From Selenomonas sp. FOBRC6 (GTDB taxonomy: Bacteria; Bacillota; Negativicutes; Selenomonadales; Selenomonadaceae): DNA of 64,000 nt. Each line of letters opens with the position of its first letter. Position 1 is the stretch's first letter. The DNA is taken from assembly GCF_000286455.1 (NCBI RefSeq), contig NZ_ALKG01000117.1, positions 22,935-86,934 on the forward strand, written 5' to 3'. Below are positions 1 through 7,404 of the stretch, piece after piece. The translations under genes and the position numbers were made by a program. The notes beneath the pieces are model-generated. The model searched no databases and had not been told where the DNA came from. It was given only the letters and a program-made list of their open reading frames with translations.

Positions 1-786
1 TCCACCCGCCCGCAGACAGCCGCGTCTTCGTCCGATTTCCTCAAGCAGCTCTGTGCCGGACGGCAGGTCTTCTTCCATGCGATAGCGCGCCGCCAAATCG
101 GCGGGGTATGCTTCTCGCAGCGTATTGAGCAGCAGGAGGACGACGCTCGCCACGTCGTAGACATTGTCGTTGATTGCGCCCGTAAATGCGAGGTGAAGCG
201 CCGCCTGCTGATCCTCGAATTTCGGCCAGAGAATCCCCGGCATATCGAGCAGTTCCAACTGCGCTCCGAGTCTGATCCACTGCTTTGCACGCGTCACGCC
301 GGGGCGGTTCTCCACCTTCGTCTTCGTTCCGCCCGACAGACGGTTGATGAGGGAGGACTTGCCCACATTCGGGATGCCAAGGATCATGCAGCGCGCCGCC
401 CGCGCCTTTGCACCGTGTTGGACAAGCTTGTCCGTCTTTGGCTTTGCACATTTTGCAATCGCCTGCACGAGTTCCTTCACGCCACGCCCCTTCACAGCAT
501 CCACAGGAACCGCTGCAAGCCCCTGCGTAGCAAAATATTTTACCCATGTGCGTGTTGCAGCCTCATCCGCAAGATCTGCCTTGTTGAGCACGATAAGGCG
601 CGGCTTCTCCCCCACGATCTCACGCAGAACGGGATTAGCCGAACTCAGCGGAATCCGCGCATCCAGCAGCTCCAAGACCACGTCCACAAGCTTTAGATTC
701 TCCTTGACGAGCCGCTCCGCCTTGCGCATGTGCCCCGGATACCACTGGAGGTTTGGGATATCGATTACGTTGTCATTATCAATCAT
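1..786 (-). CDS. rbgA: Ribosome biogenesis GTPase RbgA (YlqF), 3' end beyond window
   Basis: Circularly permuted GTPase that acts late in assembly of the large ribosomal subunit. The reading frame is open from the ATG at 786 to the window edge, giving 262 codons. In order it shows the N-terminal QWYPGHM motif, NKAD (G4), GIPNVGKSS (G1, P-loop) and LDMPGILWPKFED (G3), the permuted G4-G1-G3 order typical of the family. It ends in RRGCLRAGG, so about 20-25 residues are missing compared with the usual ~285. An AGAGGAAG ribosome-binding site lies 6-8 bases before the ATG. The first ~19 codons lie inside the prophage att repeat, so the present 5' end was probably supplied by the phage. Family assignment is firm. 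Confidence 0.95.
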   Translation of the reverse strand, partial: MIDNDNVIDIPNLQWYPGHMRKAERLVKENLKLVDVVLELLDARIPLSSANPVLREIVGEKPRLIVLNKADLADEAATRTWVKYFATQGLAAVPVDAVKGRGVKELVQAIAKCAKPKTDKLVQHGAKARAARCMILGIPNVGKSSLINRLSGGTKTKVENRPGVTRAKQWIRLGAQLELLDMPGILWPKFEDQQAALHLAFTGAINDNVYDVASVVLLLLNTLREAYPADLAARYRMEEDLPSGTELLEEIGRRRGCLRAGG

Positions 787-889
787 TATATGTCTTCCTC
801 TCAGACGTTGATTTTACTGGAGTTTATCATCATACGGATGTGTATAGAGCGAGAAAATCATAATTCATCATTATCCATACTATACCATA
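732..889. repeat. Prophage attachment repeat, left end (attR-like)
   Basis: Imperfect direct copy of 35441-35594. Three blocks are identical between the copies: 31 nt (761-791 with 35470-35500), 26 nt (795-820 with 35502-35527) and 38 nt (852-889 with 35557-35594). The pieces between them have diverged. The repeat covers the rbgA promoter -10, its leader and its first codons. Crossover must have occurred in one of the identical blocks; which one cannot be told from a single sequence. Confidence 0.9.
879..887 (-). promoter_or_regulatory. Extended -10 promoter of rbgA inside att
   Basis: On the minus strand TGGTATAGT (TGn plus a -10 hexamer) lies about 95 nt before the rbgA ATG. It sits inside the 38-nt block identical in both att copies, and no good -35 is visible in the phage-side sequence. 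An extended -10 does not strictly need a -35, so this promoter could survive phage insertion. Confidence 0.55.
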
Positions 890-909
890 TTTCATGATAA
901 AAACCCATA

Positions 910-950
910 AACGGGAGACAAATGGGAGACGAGAGTGCAAAACGGGAGAC
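910..950. repeat. Integrase arm-type repeats, left arm
   Basis: Three direct copies of the decamer AAYGGGAGAC start at 910, 921 and 941. The same three-copy pattern with the same 11- and 20-nt spacing recurs at 35345-35385 beside the integrase. Short direct repeats flanking both att cores are typical arm-binding sites of a tyrosine integrase with an N-terminal arm-binding domain. The function is inferred from position. Confidence 0.65.
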
Positions 951-960
951 AAAGAAAACA

Positions 961-986
961 ATCCCCGAAGTCGGATCCTCGGGGAT
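961..986 (-). terminator. Terminator of the prophage late operon
   Basis: On the minus strand ATCCCCGA, a 9-nt loop and TTCGGGGAT form a stem, followed by TGTTTTCTTT. It begins 4 bases past the last phage gene and would stop late transcription before rbgA. Confidence 0.75.
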
Positions 987-990
987 GCGA

Positions 991-1611
991 TCACCACTCA
1001 ACGACGCTATACATGACAGTCACGCCTTTGTAATTCACACCGTCAAAATGCGCCAGCGCCTCAAAGCGCCCCTGCTCGTAGCCGACGCTCATGAGTGCCT
1101 TGCCGTCAATCACGGATGCGCCCGCCTTGATGCGGTGATCTTTGCGGAGGTTTACCTTGTATACGTCGACCTTTTGCTCCTCGGGCGGGAGTGTACGCCC
1201 GTCCTTGTCCTGCGTGATCGGTGTGACGACGGTGCGGTCGGTTTTCTCACGCGCCGCGCGCGGCAGTGTCGGCGCATCCTCCCTGATCTGTCTCTCGACA
1301 ATCGTTGCCGCGCGCTCCACGGTTGGAGCTTGCACGTAATAGGTAGCCGCCGGAGCACGCTGCCCCGCCTGTACCTCCGCAAGTCTCCGCTGGAGTGCCT
1401 CAGCATTCGCCCGCGACACATCCAGCTGCGCCCGTAGCCGCTCCGCATCCTGCGTCGCCTCCTGCGTCATGACGGCTGGTTTCTCGGCTGCGGTCTGCTC
1501 CTCGGCAGAGTGGCGACCGACAGCATAGGCGACACCGATGACCAGAATACACAAGAGCACTAGGATCAATGCTTTGTGCTCCGTAAGAGTGTGCCGGATT
1601 CGCTCAAGCAT
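991..1611 (-). CDS. Phage membrane protein with N-terminal anchor and coiled coil (spanin candidate)
   Basis: 206 residues, last gene of the late operon, 44 nt after the amidase. One hydrophobic segment (about residues 14-31) follows a short basic N-terminus. Next come a charged heptad-like stretch (about 45-85, rich in E, Q, A, R and L) and a polar C-terminal domain. This is the layout of an inner-membrane spanin (Rz-like): cytoplasmic N-tip, one transmembrane helix, periplasmic coiled coil. I do not recognise a named family in the C-terminal ~100 residues, and no overlapping outer-membrane lipoprotein partner is visible in other frames. It could instead be a tail or membrane accessory protein. 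Start chosen at the ATG behind AAAGGCGG. Confidence 0.6.
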   Translation of the reverse strand: MLERIRHTLTEHKALILVLLCILVIGVAYAVGRHSAEEQTAAEKPAVMTQEATQDAERLRAQLDVSRANAEALQRRLAEVQAGQRAPAATYYVQAPTVERAATIVERQIREDAPTLPRAAREKTDRTVVTPITQDKDGRTLPPEEQKVDVYKVNLRKDHRIKAGASVIDGKALMSVGYEQGRFEALAHFDGVNYKGVTVMYSVVEW

Positions 1612-1655
1612 AGCTTACCGCCTTTCAGCCTTTTATGCAATCTTATGCGAACGCA

Positions 1656-2180
1656 TCACTGCAGGGCGTAGTCGGTCACCCCACGTGCAATGGCGCGGGC
1701 AAATTCAACCTGTCGGTTCCGCAGAAGTACCGCATCACCTGCATGGTCGATAAATGCAAGCTCCACGAGAACGGCGGGCATATGTGTGCTCTTGATTACC
1801 CAGAGGTCAGGGCGATACTTGAGTCCCCTATCCACAGTGCCGAGACTATCCGTAATCTGCCACTGGATGCAGCTGCCAAGCTTTTTTCCTGCACGACTGC
1901 CAGGATGTACTTCCACCTCAGTCCCCTGTGCCAAACCGTTAAAGGCATTACAGTGAATCGAGATGAAGATGTCTGCTCCACTCGCATTTGCGGTATTGGT
2001 GATTTCCCAGAGGTTATCATTCTGCATATTGCCGACAACCTCAACGCCTGCTGCCGTGAGATAATGCTCCACGAGATCGGCAACGCTCTTTGCCACATCG
2101 CACTCCCTTAGCCCGCATCCGCAAGCGCCGGGATCTGGATTGCCGTCCGGAGCATGCCCCGGATTCAGAAATACTTTCAT
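1656..2180 (-). CDS. Phage endolysin, N-acetylmuramoyl-L-alanine amidase (Amidase_3)
   Basis: Single-domain zinc amidase of 174 residues that cuts the amide bond between muramic acid and the stem peptide. The family's ligands are visible: H9 in NPGH, E26 in LRE and H76 in SIHCNA, with catalytic E140 in VELAF. There is no cell-wall-binding domain and no signal peptide, so export must depend on the holin encoded just upstream. The start ATG overlaps the holin stop by 4 nt, which suggests translational coupling. The short, catalytic-only design suits an enzyme reaching peptidoglycan from the cytoplasmic side. Confidence 0.93.
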   Translation of the reverse strand: MKVFLNPGHAPDGNPDPGACGCGLRECDVAKSVADLVEHYLTAAGVEVVGNMQNDNLWEITNTANASGADIFISIHCNAFNGLAQGTEVEVHPGSRAGKKLGSCIQWQITDSLGTVDRGLKYRPDLWVIKSTHMPAVLVELAFIDHAGDAVLLRNRQVEFARAIARGVTDYALQ

Positions 2181-2608
2181 TTGTCATTCTCTCCTTTCGA
2201 GTTTACAACGCTATCGCTATACAACTGCAGCAGCATGTTTTTCAGCTGATGAGGAACAGGAAGCCCCATACGTGCTGCGTTCTCGATGATGGAGATTCCT
2301 TCATTCGAGAGGTAGAAGAAGATTACGGCAGAACGTAGGACACAGCCGTTTCCGATAAGATGTCCATCGAGAACGTTCGCCGCGCCAACAATGGCGAAGA
2401 TGCAAGCTTTCTTGCAAATGCCTTTGAATCCTATCGCACTGGACAGCTTCTTCTCCACGATCGCGCGCAGGACTCCTGTTATGTAGTCCGTTGCCACGAA
2501 TGCGACGAGGGCATACAGCAAATCGTCGAAGCTGCCGAGGAATTCCCCGACAACGATTCCTATGCCCGCCGCATACAGTCGTATGGTTAAAATCTGATCC
2601 ACAATCAA
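2177..2608 (-). CDS. Phage holin (phage_holin_4 / toxin-secretion holin family)
   Basis: 143-residue membrane protein with three to four hydrophobic segments (about residues 10-26, 28-48 and 66-84, plus a weaker one near 91-104). The motif ATDYITGVLRA with a following basic stretch is characteristic of the phage_holin_4_1 family common in Firmicutes phages. It would form the lesion that releases the amidase encoded directly downstream, whose start overlaps its stop. The C-terminus is short and charged, as usual for holins. Family assignment comes from sequence pattern and position. Confidence 0.88.
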   Translation of the reverse strand: MIVDQILTIRLYAAGIGIVVGEFLGSFDDLLYALVAFVATDYITGVLRAIVEKKLSSAIGFKGICKKACIFAIVGAANVLDGHLIGNGCVLRSAVIFFYLSNEGISIIENAARMGLPVPHQLKNMLLQLYSDSVVNSKGENDK

Positions 2609-2616
2609 TCACCTCC

Positions 2617-3828
2617 CTAGAGCATTTGTTCTTTTAGTTCTCTTTTCAGCATTTTGATATGGCGCGTTGGACGAAGTTGAAAGTTAAGGCAGTCCCCTGC
2701 AGCAATTTGATGCATACTGCCCGCTTCGCATAGATATATCCCATCTGCAGCAGGCACGGGATCTTTATACTGTTGCCACCCGACGCCCCTGTAATCGGGA
2801 CCAACACCCACAGAATAAATTCTGAATTGCGTTCCCAGTAGGAATTGATTCCCCCGCAGATGACATACGGTGAAGCGCGTTCCTATAAAAAAATATTCTT
2901 TGACGATAGGTATCCCCTCGGGGGTAAAAATTGTCATAAAAGCTATATACGGCGCCTCGAGAGTTTGCGGATTTACCTTTGGAGGACGCATAGTGTAGTA
3001 GTATCCATCTTGAATCGGAAACTTTACGTCTTCACAGCCTTTATAGTCTTCCCTCTTTTCAACAATTCCGGTGAGTGTTGGTAAAAAACCGGTCGTGTAA
3101 AACAATTTCTGGATACCGGCAGGCGTGACATAGTAAGTCGCGATTGCACCAAGCGCAGTGACGTTGCCCTGACGGCCGACAGAACATCCGATGGTGTAGA
3201 AAACTGCCCAGTTGCCGGACGCCTCTATAAAGCCGCACCCAGCCCGCACCTGTGTTCCAAGAACAAAATGTGAAATATCCTCATCGGGATACATCGCTTG
3301 AATACGCCCCTCACACCAGCCTTTCACGTTTTTCGCGTAGATCCAAGGGTCTATTTCAAAAAGAGTATCGCCGTTTCTTTTGATTACTATCTTATCGCTA
3401 TCCCAAAAATCCCCGCCCTGTGCCCCAGAAACCCCATATACAGCATAGGTGTTGCCGAGATCATCTACGTCTGCCGCGATGACGCATTTGTTCACAGATC
3501 CGTGCGCACTCCAAGGAGGCAGTGAAAAAAACGAAAAAATCTTCTCACGATGGGAAAGGTATCGAGGCGAATATTCCCCAAGAAGATCGAGATGCCCCCG
3601 ACGGTATATGTAATATCGCTTATCAATCACAATCGGAATCCCAGAAACTTCATTAGCGGGCGTATAGCAGCCGCCCCCGTCGGATTCGTGTCCATAGACG
3701 CAGCGACCGTCTGTCCAGATCCATTCACCCTCACGAACCGTTCGATTCCCTATGCAGGTGAGCCACACGCCATCGGTAAGGACTTTATTGCCGCGCACGG
3801 CTTTCACTATCGCCCTGTGCATATACAT
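2617..3828 (-). CDS. Phage tail-tip / host-contact protein, unknown family
   Basis: 403 residues from the ATG at 3828, which overlaps the preceding gene's stop as TGATG; an in-frame ATG 16 codons upstream is less likely. The protein is rich in Tyr, Trp, Gly and Cys and in beta-type segments, with no transmembrane helix and no catalytic motif I recognise. Its place, last structural gene before the lysis genes, is where siphophages usually encode receptor-binding or tail-tip appendage proteins. I assign no enzymatic function. The high aromatic content would suit carbohydrate contact, but that is inference. Confidence 0.55.
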   Translation of the reverse strand: MYMHRAIVKAVRGNKVLTDGVWLTCIGNRTVREGEWIWTDGRCVYGHESDGGGCYTPANEVSGIPIVIDKRYYIYRRGHLDLLGEYSPRYLSHREKIFSFFSLPPWSAHGSVNKCVIAADVDDLGNTYAVYGVSGAQGGDFWDSDKIVIKRNGDTLFEIDPWIYAKNVKGWCEGRIQAMYPDEDISHFVLGTQVRAGCGFIEASGNWAVFYTIGCSVGRQGNVTALGAIATYYVTPAGIQKLFYTTGFLPTLTGIVEKREDYKGCEDVKFPIQDGYYYTMRPPKVNPQTLEAPYIAFMTIFTPEGIPIVKEYFFIGTRFTVCHLRGNQFLLGTQFRIYSVGVGPDYRGVGWQQYKDPVPAADGIYLCEAGSMHQIAAGDCLNFQLRPTRHIKMLKRELKEQML

Positions 3829-4058
3829 CAAGCTCCCACGATAACGGCGGTACCACCCTTTGAAATCTGTACCCACACTAGACTGCCGTCTGACGTATTG
3901 CAGTCCACTACCGCACGAAATGGATAGGAGCGCTCGCCGATATGAACACGTCCGTTACGGATGATACCACGCTGGGCGCGAGATTCCTGAGATTGTCCAT
4001 TACGCAGTCCTGCTCGGATTGCTGCCGCAAGCCCCATAACGCCGTTCATCCGTACCAC
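3828..4058 (-). CDS. Small phage tail-module protein
   Basis: 76 residues in the middle of the tail-tip genes, overlapping the preceding gene by 13 nt and coupled to the next by TGATG. The N-terminal 35 residues are basic and polar (RNGQSQESRAQRG); the rest looks like a small beta barrel (RVHIGERSYPFRAVVD, SLVWVQISKGGTAVIVGA). I recognise no family. The tight overlaps on both sides support a real gene. A small tail accessory or assembly protein is the likeliest role. Confidence 0.6.
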   Translation of the reverse strand: MVRMNGVMGLAAAIRAGLRNGQSQESRAQRGIIRNGRVHIGERSYPFRAVVDCNTSDGSLVWVQISKGGTAVIVGA

Positions 4059-5740
4059 CTCACCATCTTGATCGTCTGCCGCAGAAGGCGCGGCGTGAGT
4101 TCCACCGTGTTCGACTGCAAGAAATACTCATGCCCCTCGAAGCGGATGCGCTCGGTGAAATCGACGATGTGGTCAATGTCAGGAACGCCGCTACGAATCC
4201 GTGCGCGAATCTCCACCGTGACTGTCTCCTGTGTTTTGCGATTGAGCCATTCGATTTCCCGCGTCAGTGCCCGTAAATACTCCGTGCCCACAACGGGAAA
4301 TTCTGTGTCGATGAGCGAGGAATACGGCAATGAATCATCGCTCGCGTAACTTGCGCCAAGGCTGAGATTCGACTGCTCGACGGTGAACTGACTCGCCTTA
4401 CCGCCGGGCTTTCCCTGCGACAAGCTGCTGCCCTCCAATACGCCGTCCACATAGACGGTGGTCGCATACCATCCATAGCCGAGCGGCGCATGGTAGGTGA
4501 TGCGCTCCGTGCCCTTCTCTTTGCTCCAATCTTCCCAGTCATATTCTGTGTGCTTCTTTCCGTCATTGACTGGTTCTGTTGTACGCTCCCATTCCTTGAA
4601 GAGGTAAACGTCGCGACCTGTGGAGGCGTAGGCGTAATCCGTGCGGCTTGTCGAGCCGTCCACATTATGCGTGCGTTTTTCGGCAAGATACTCCCCGTCA
4701 TAGGAATAAGTGCTGTAGCCGTTCTCATTCGTCTCGCGCACGAGAAAACCGTTGGAGTAAGTGCGGCTGATCTCTTTGAACGAAATCGTTCCCGTGAAGG
4801 GAACAGGCACGGTGTCCTCCTCGTTGTGCGCTCCACTTTCATGATCGTTGTTCGCGCTGTGCCAGACGGAGCGCAGGAGTTTCCTCTCGATGGTCGGCTG
4901 CGCGTGCGGCCAGTTCGTAATATCGACCACGGATTCCTCCATACCGCGCTGAATGATATGGAGCGTATCTCCCCGAAAGAACACGTTGATCTGCCGCTGC
5001 AGGAGTTTCGCTGTCCAGCCAAAGAGCGCGGAGATGAAGTCATGATACGTCATTCCACTCCCCTCGAAGTTCTGCGACGGTGTGAAATCATCGGTCAGAC
5101 GATGAAGCCGAAGCCCGAGTGCCGATGCAATTTCCGCCGCATAGCGCGACACCTTTGCCCGCTCCACATAGATATGGATGGGCGTATAGAGGAGGGTGTC
5201 CTTACTGTACGTCCCCTTGACAGACTGCACGATACCGCGCTGACTCGTTTCCTCGACGAGAAATCGGAAGGCATAATCCAGTACACGCCCCTGAACGCTG
5301 TCGCCGATGGAGAGCGGATGTACGGTTTCGAGTTGGACGGTATCTGAGAGTGTAAGTTCACCAAGTGTCACAGAGAAGGCGCAAATTCCCCGCTCCTTAA
5401 ACTCCGCATAGGTCAGTGTATGAGGAATCTCAATTCTCGTATCTGCAACGATGCGCGACTGCTTGACAAGAGTTCGCTTTGTATCTGCCGCAACACTGGC
5501 ACGATGCCCGATGCGGCGCTGTGTGTCGCCAATTACCGTGATTTTCTTTACAATCCGAATGCCACGCAGAGTATCCGCATAAACAACGCAAGATGAAGTG
5601 ACTTTACGCGACGTATCTCCACTGACCTTGACCGATTGACGAAATACGGGAATCACCGTGGCGTATATGACTGGTTTGAGGGGAACACACCCCATCGGCA
5701 GCCACGAGATGCAAATGCTCGGTTTCAGCTTGATGCTCAT
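4046..5740 (-). CDS. Phage tail protein with N-terminal DT-x-R repeats
   Basis: 564 residues from the ATG at 5740, which overlaps the preceding stop and has a GGAGAG site. Residues ~40-105 hold five short repeats around an Asp-Thr pair (D42, D56, D72, D86, D100), each followed by a basic residue two or three places on, spaced 14-16 residues. The middle (about 115-290) resembles a tail-hub or baseplate fold, and the C-terminal half is beta-rich with many YxxDGE/YSYDG-type segments. Position after the tape measure and two tail genes suggests a tail-tip hub or tail-associated host-interaction protein. No hydrolase motif is visible. Confidence 0.65.
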   Translation of the reverse strand: MSIKLKPSICISWLPMGCVPLKPVIYATVIPVFRQSVKVSGDTSRKVTSSCVVYADTLRGIRIVKKITVIGDTQRRIGHRASVAADTKRTLVKQSRIVADTRIEIPHTLTYAEFKERGICAFSVTLGELTLSDTVQLETVHPLSIGDSVQGRVLDYAFRFLVEETSQRGIVQSVKGTYSKDTLLYTPIHIYVERAKVSRYAAEIASALGLRLHRLTDDFTPSQNFEGSGMTYHDFISALFGWTAKLLQRQINVFFRGDTLHIIQRGMEESVVDITNWPHAQPTIERKLLRSVWHSANNDHESGAHNEEDTVPVPFTGTISFKEISRTYSNGFLVRETNENGYSTYSYDGEYLAEKRTHNVDGSTSRTDYAYASTGRDVYLFKEWERTTEPVNDGKKHTEYDWEDWSKEKGTERITYHAPLGYGWYATTVYVDGVLEGSSLSQGKPGGKASQFTVEQSNLSLGASYASDDSLPYSSLIDTEFPVVGTEYLRALTREIEWLNRKTQETVTVEIRARIRSGVPDIDHIVDFTERIRFEGHEYFLQSNTVELTPRLLRQTIKMVRWYG

Positions 5741-6645
5741 GTCCCCGCTCTCCATCCGAACTGCCGCCCCGTGAGTTCTGCAATCGTCATGGAGACGGAT
5801 CGTGCGTCCATGACAACGGAAGTCGGATTCTGCTCTACAATGTGCCTTCCGTATTCCGTGATATTCCCGCCGCTCTTTTCAAGAGCCGTCAAAGCACACA
5901 ACCCTTCTGCCGTGCGATAGGCAGGATTCCCGATGAGGGAAATCCCCGTCACACGCGAATCCGCGCCATACTGCACGGATAGGGCGGCAACATCGACAGA
6001 TTGTAGAATCTCCTGATTCGCAGCCGTCGCCTCATAGCTTCCATCACCGCAGTCGGTCATATTTGTCTGCGTCGCTTGGACGGGCAGCATAATGACCTGT
6101 TCCCGTGGGCTGATCTCCTCATCCGAGAGGATGAGATTCGAGATGAGGATATCCTCGGTTCTACTGTAAATCGTTATGGTCTTTTCACTGGAACTGTAGG
6201 CGTACCAAAAAGAGCAGTCCTGCTTGTTGCAAACCTCTCGTTCGTTCAGGAGTGCCCGAAAGATACCGTCATTATTCTGCCCCGGTTTGATGTGGAACCA
6301 CAAGGTATTGACTGCATTTACGCGAATGCTGTCGGAAGTGGCAATGGTATCGTTATTGTTATTCCCCTTCACGCGCCACCTGCTCCAGGACGTTTCCGCG
6401 CTAACGATGATGTAGCCTCCAATTGCGAGGGTAAGTTTGGCACGGTCTGCATTCTCCGGTGCTTTGAAATAAAAATCCAGTTTCCCGTAAAGCTCTGCAG
6501 GGAATTCTGAAATCGTCAGCCCTTTGTCACTGGTTGGCTGCCAGAAGGATATGCCTGTTTTGCTATACTGCTCCCCTGTTACCGTCGTGCCTCCACGAAC
6601 CGAGAGCAGCTCCGCATAGCCCGGATTGATGTATTTGAACGCCAT
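5737..6645 (-). CDS. Phage tail/structural protein, lectin-like beta-rich
   Basis: 302 residues starting at the ATG at 6645, directly behind AAGGAGG; a longer frame starting 25 codons upstream would overlap the preceding gene. The N-terminal ~150 residues alternate hydrophobic and polar segments like a jelly-roll (DFYFKAPENADRAKLTLAIGGYIIV), suggesting a carbohydrate-binding-like or distal-tail fold. The C-terminal ~100 residues carry an Asp/Thr/Ser-rich region. It overlaps the next tail gene by 4 nt. I recognise no specific family; role as a tail or tail-tip component comes from context. Confidence 0.6.
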   Translation of the reverse strand: MAFKYINPGYAELLSVRGGTTVTGEQYSKTGISFWQPTSDKGLTISEFPAELYGKLDFYFKAPENADRAKLTLAIGGYIIVSAETSWSRWRVKGNNNNDTIATSDSIRVNAVNTLWFHIKPGQNNDGIFRALLNEREVCNKQDCSFWYAYSSSEKTITIYSRTEDILISNLILSDEEISPREQVIMLPVQATQTNMTDCGDGSYEATAANQEILQSVDVAALSVQYGADSRVTGISLIGNPAYRTAEGLCALTALEKSGGNITEYGRHIVEQNPTSVVMDARSVSMTIAELTGRQFGWRAGT

Positions 6646-6655
6646 ACGAACCTCC

Positions 6656-7069
6656 TTAGCCGGACACGAGAAGCCCCTCTGCCTGAATATCCACGCTCGT
6701 ATCATTTTGCGGCTGTTCATCTGCAGTGCTGATCGCCTTTACCCAGAATACGGTATTCGTGTCCCGTACGTTCTGTAGCGAAATAACATCCTTCCACTCG
6801 GCAGACTCCAATGCCGTTTCGGCAGTGTATTTGTTATCCGTCGCGGCTTTCCACTTATTCGCATGATCGCCGACGAACTTGACCGTAAGTGTTCCGTCGA
6901 TATGGAAGCCGCTCTCGCAGCGCACGGCGCACTTGACGGCTTTCTGCTCGCCTTTGCCCGCATCGAGCAGAACGGATATGGGCGCAAGTTCCGTGCCTGA
7001 GCTGACCTCCGTCCCGTCTTTGCTGCCCTCGGTTGGATTATTCGTATAGATATGCAGCTTCTCAGCCAT
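6656..7069 (-). CDS. Small phage structural protein
   Basis: 137 residues from the ATG at 7069 behind GGAGGGTG. The sequence is soluble and threonine/alanine-rich, with regular alternation typical of a beta sandwich (HIDGTLTVKFVGDHANKW; VFWVKAISTADEQ), and has no enzyme motif. It lies between two tail genes with 2-10 nt gaps. It may be a minor tail or decoration protein with an Ig-like fold; that is inference from composition and place. Confidence 0.55.
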   Translation of the reverse strand: MAEKLHIYTNNPTEGSKDGTEVSSGTELAPISVLLDAGKGEQKAVKCAVRCESGFHIDGTLTVKFVGDHANKWKAATDNKYTAETALESAEWKDVISLQNVRDTNTVFWVKAISTADEQPQNDTSVDIQAEGLLVSG

Positions 7070-7071
7070 TT

Positions 7072-7404
7072 TCACACCCTCCAAAATTCCAGTGAAATCT
7101 TATAGACCTCCGGGAAATGCGCCATATACTCGTAGGATTTCACCACAACACGCATAGAGGACAGGATGTTCCCGCCCTCATCGGTCACGGACACCATTGT
7201 GCGGCTGTCCCAATAGCTCTTGATCTTCTCCCAGTCACGAGCCGTTACAATAACGGAGCAGGAAATACGGTCGCCCTCCGTGATGTGTCCGAAATCCTGC
7301 ACCACAGCACCGCCGACAATCTCCAAAAGCTGCTGACGGTCGTCTGGGACGATCTGCCAGTTTTCAACGGAGAGCGTTCGCACCTCACCAATTTGAATAT
7401 GAAT
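7072..7404 (-). CDS. Phage tail protein downstream of tape measure, probable ATT start
   Basis: Frame open to 7485, but the upstream part lies inside the tape-measure gene. A near-perfect Shine-Dalgarno, GGAGGTGAT, sits at 7417-7409 with no ATG, GTG or TTG at proper distance: the only GTG overlaps the SD itself and the next is 29 nt away. An in-frame ATT at 7404 is 8 nt from GGAGG, giving a 110-residue protein beginning I-H-I-Q-I-G. I chose that start. The protein contains VENWQIVPDDRQQLLEIVGG and ends YKISLEFWRV, and looks like a small distal-tail component. The stop of the tape measure lies 20 nt inside this gene. Confidence 0.55.
   Translation of the reverse strand: MHIQIGEVRTLSVENWQIVPDDRQQLLEIVGGAVVQDFGHITEGDRISCSVIVTARDWEKIKSYWDSRTMVSVTDEGGNILSSMRVVVKSYEYMAHFPEVYKISLEFWRV

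Noticed and set aside
1152..1448. Nested frame in the last late gene as outer-membrane spanin
   Set aside because: No signal peptide or lipobox; Arg/Ser-rich shadow.
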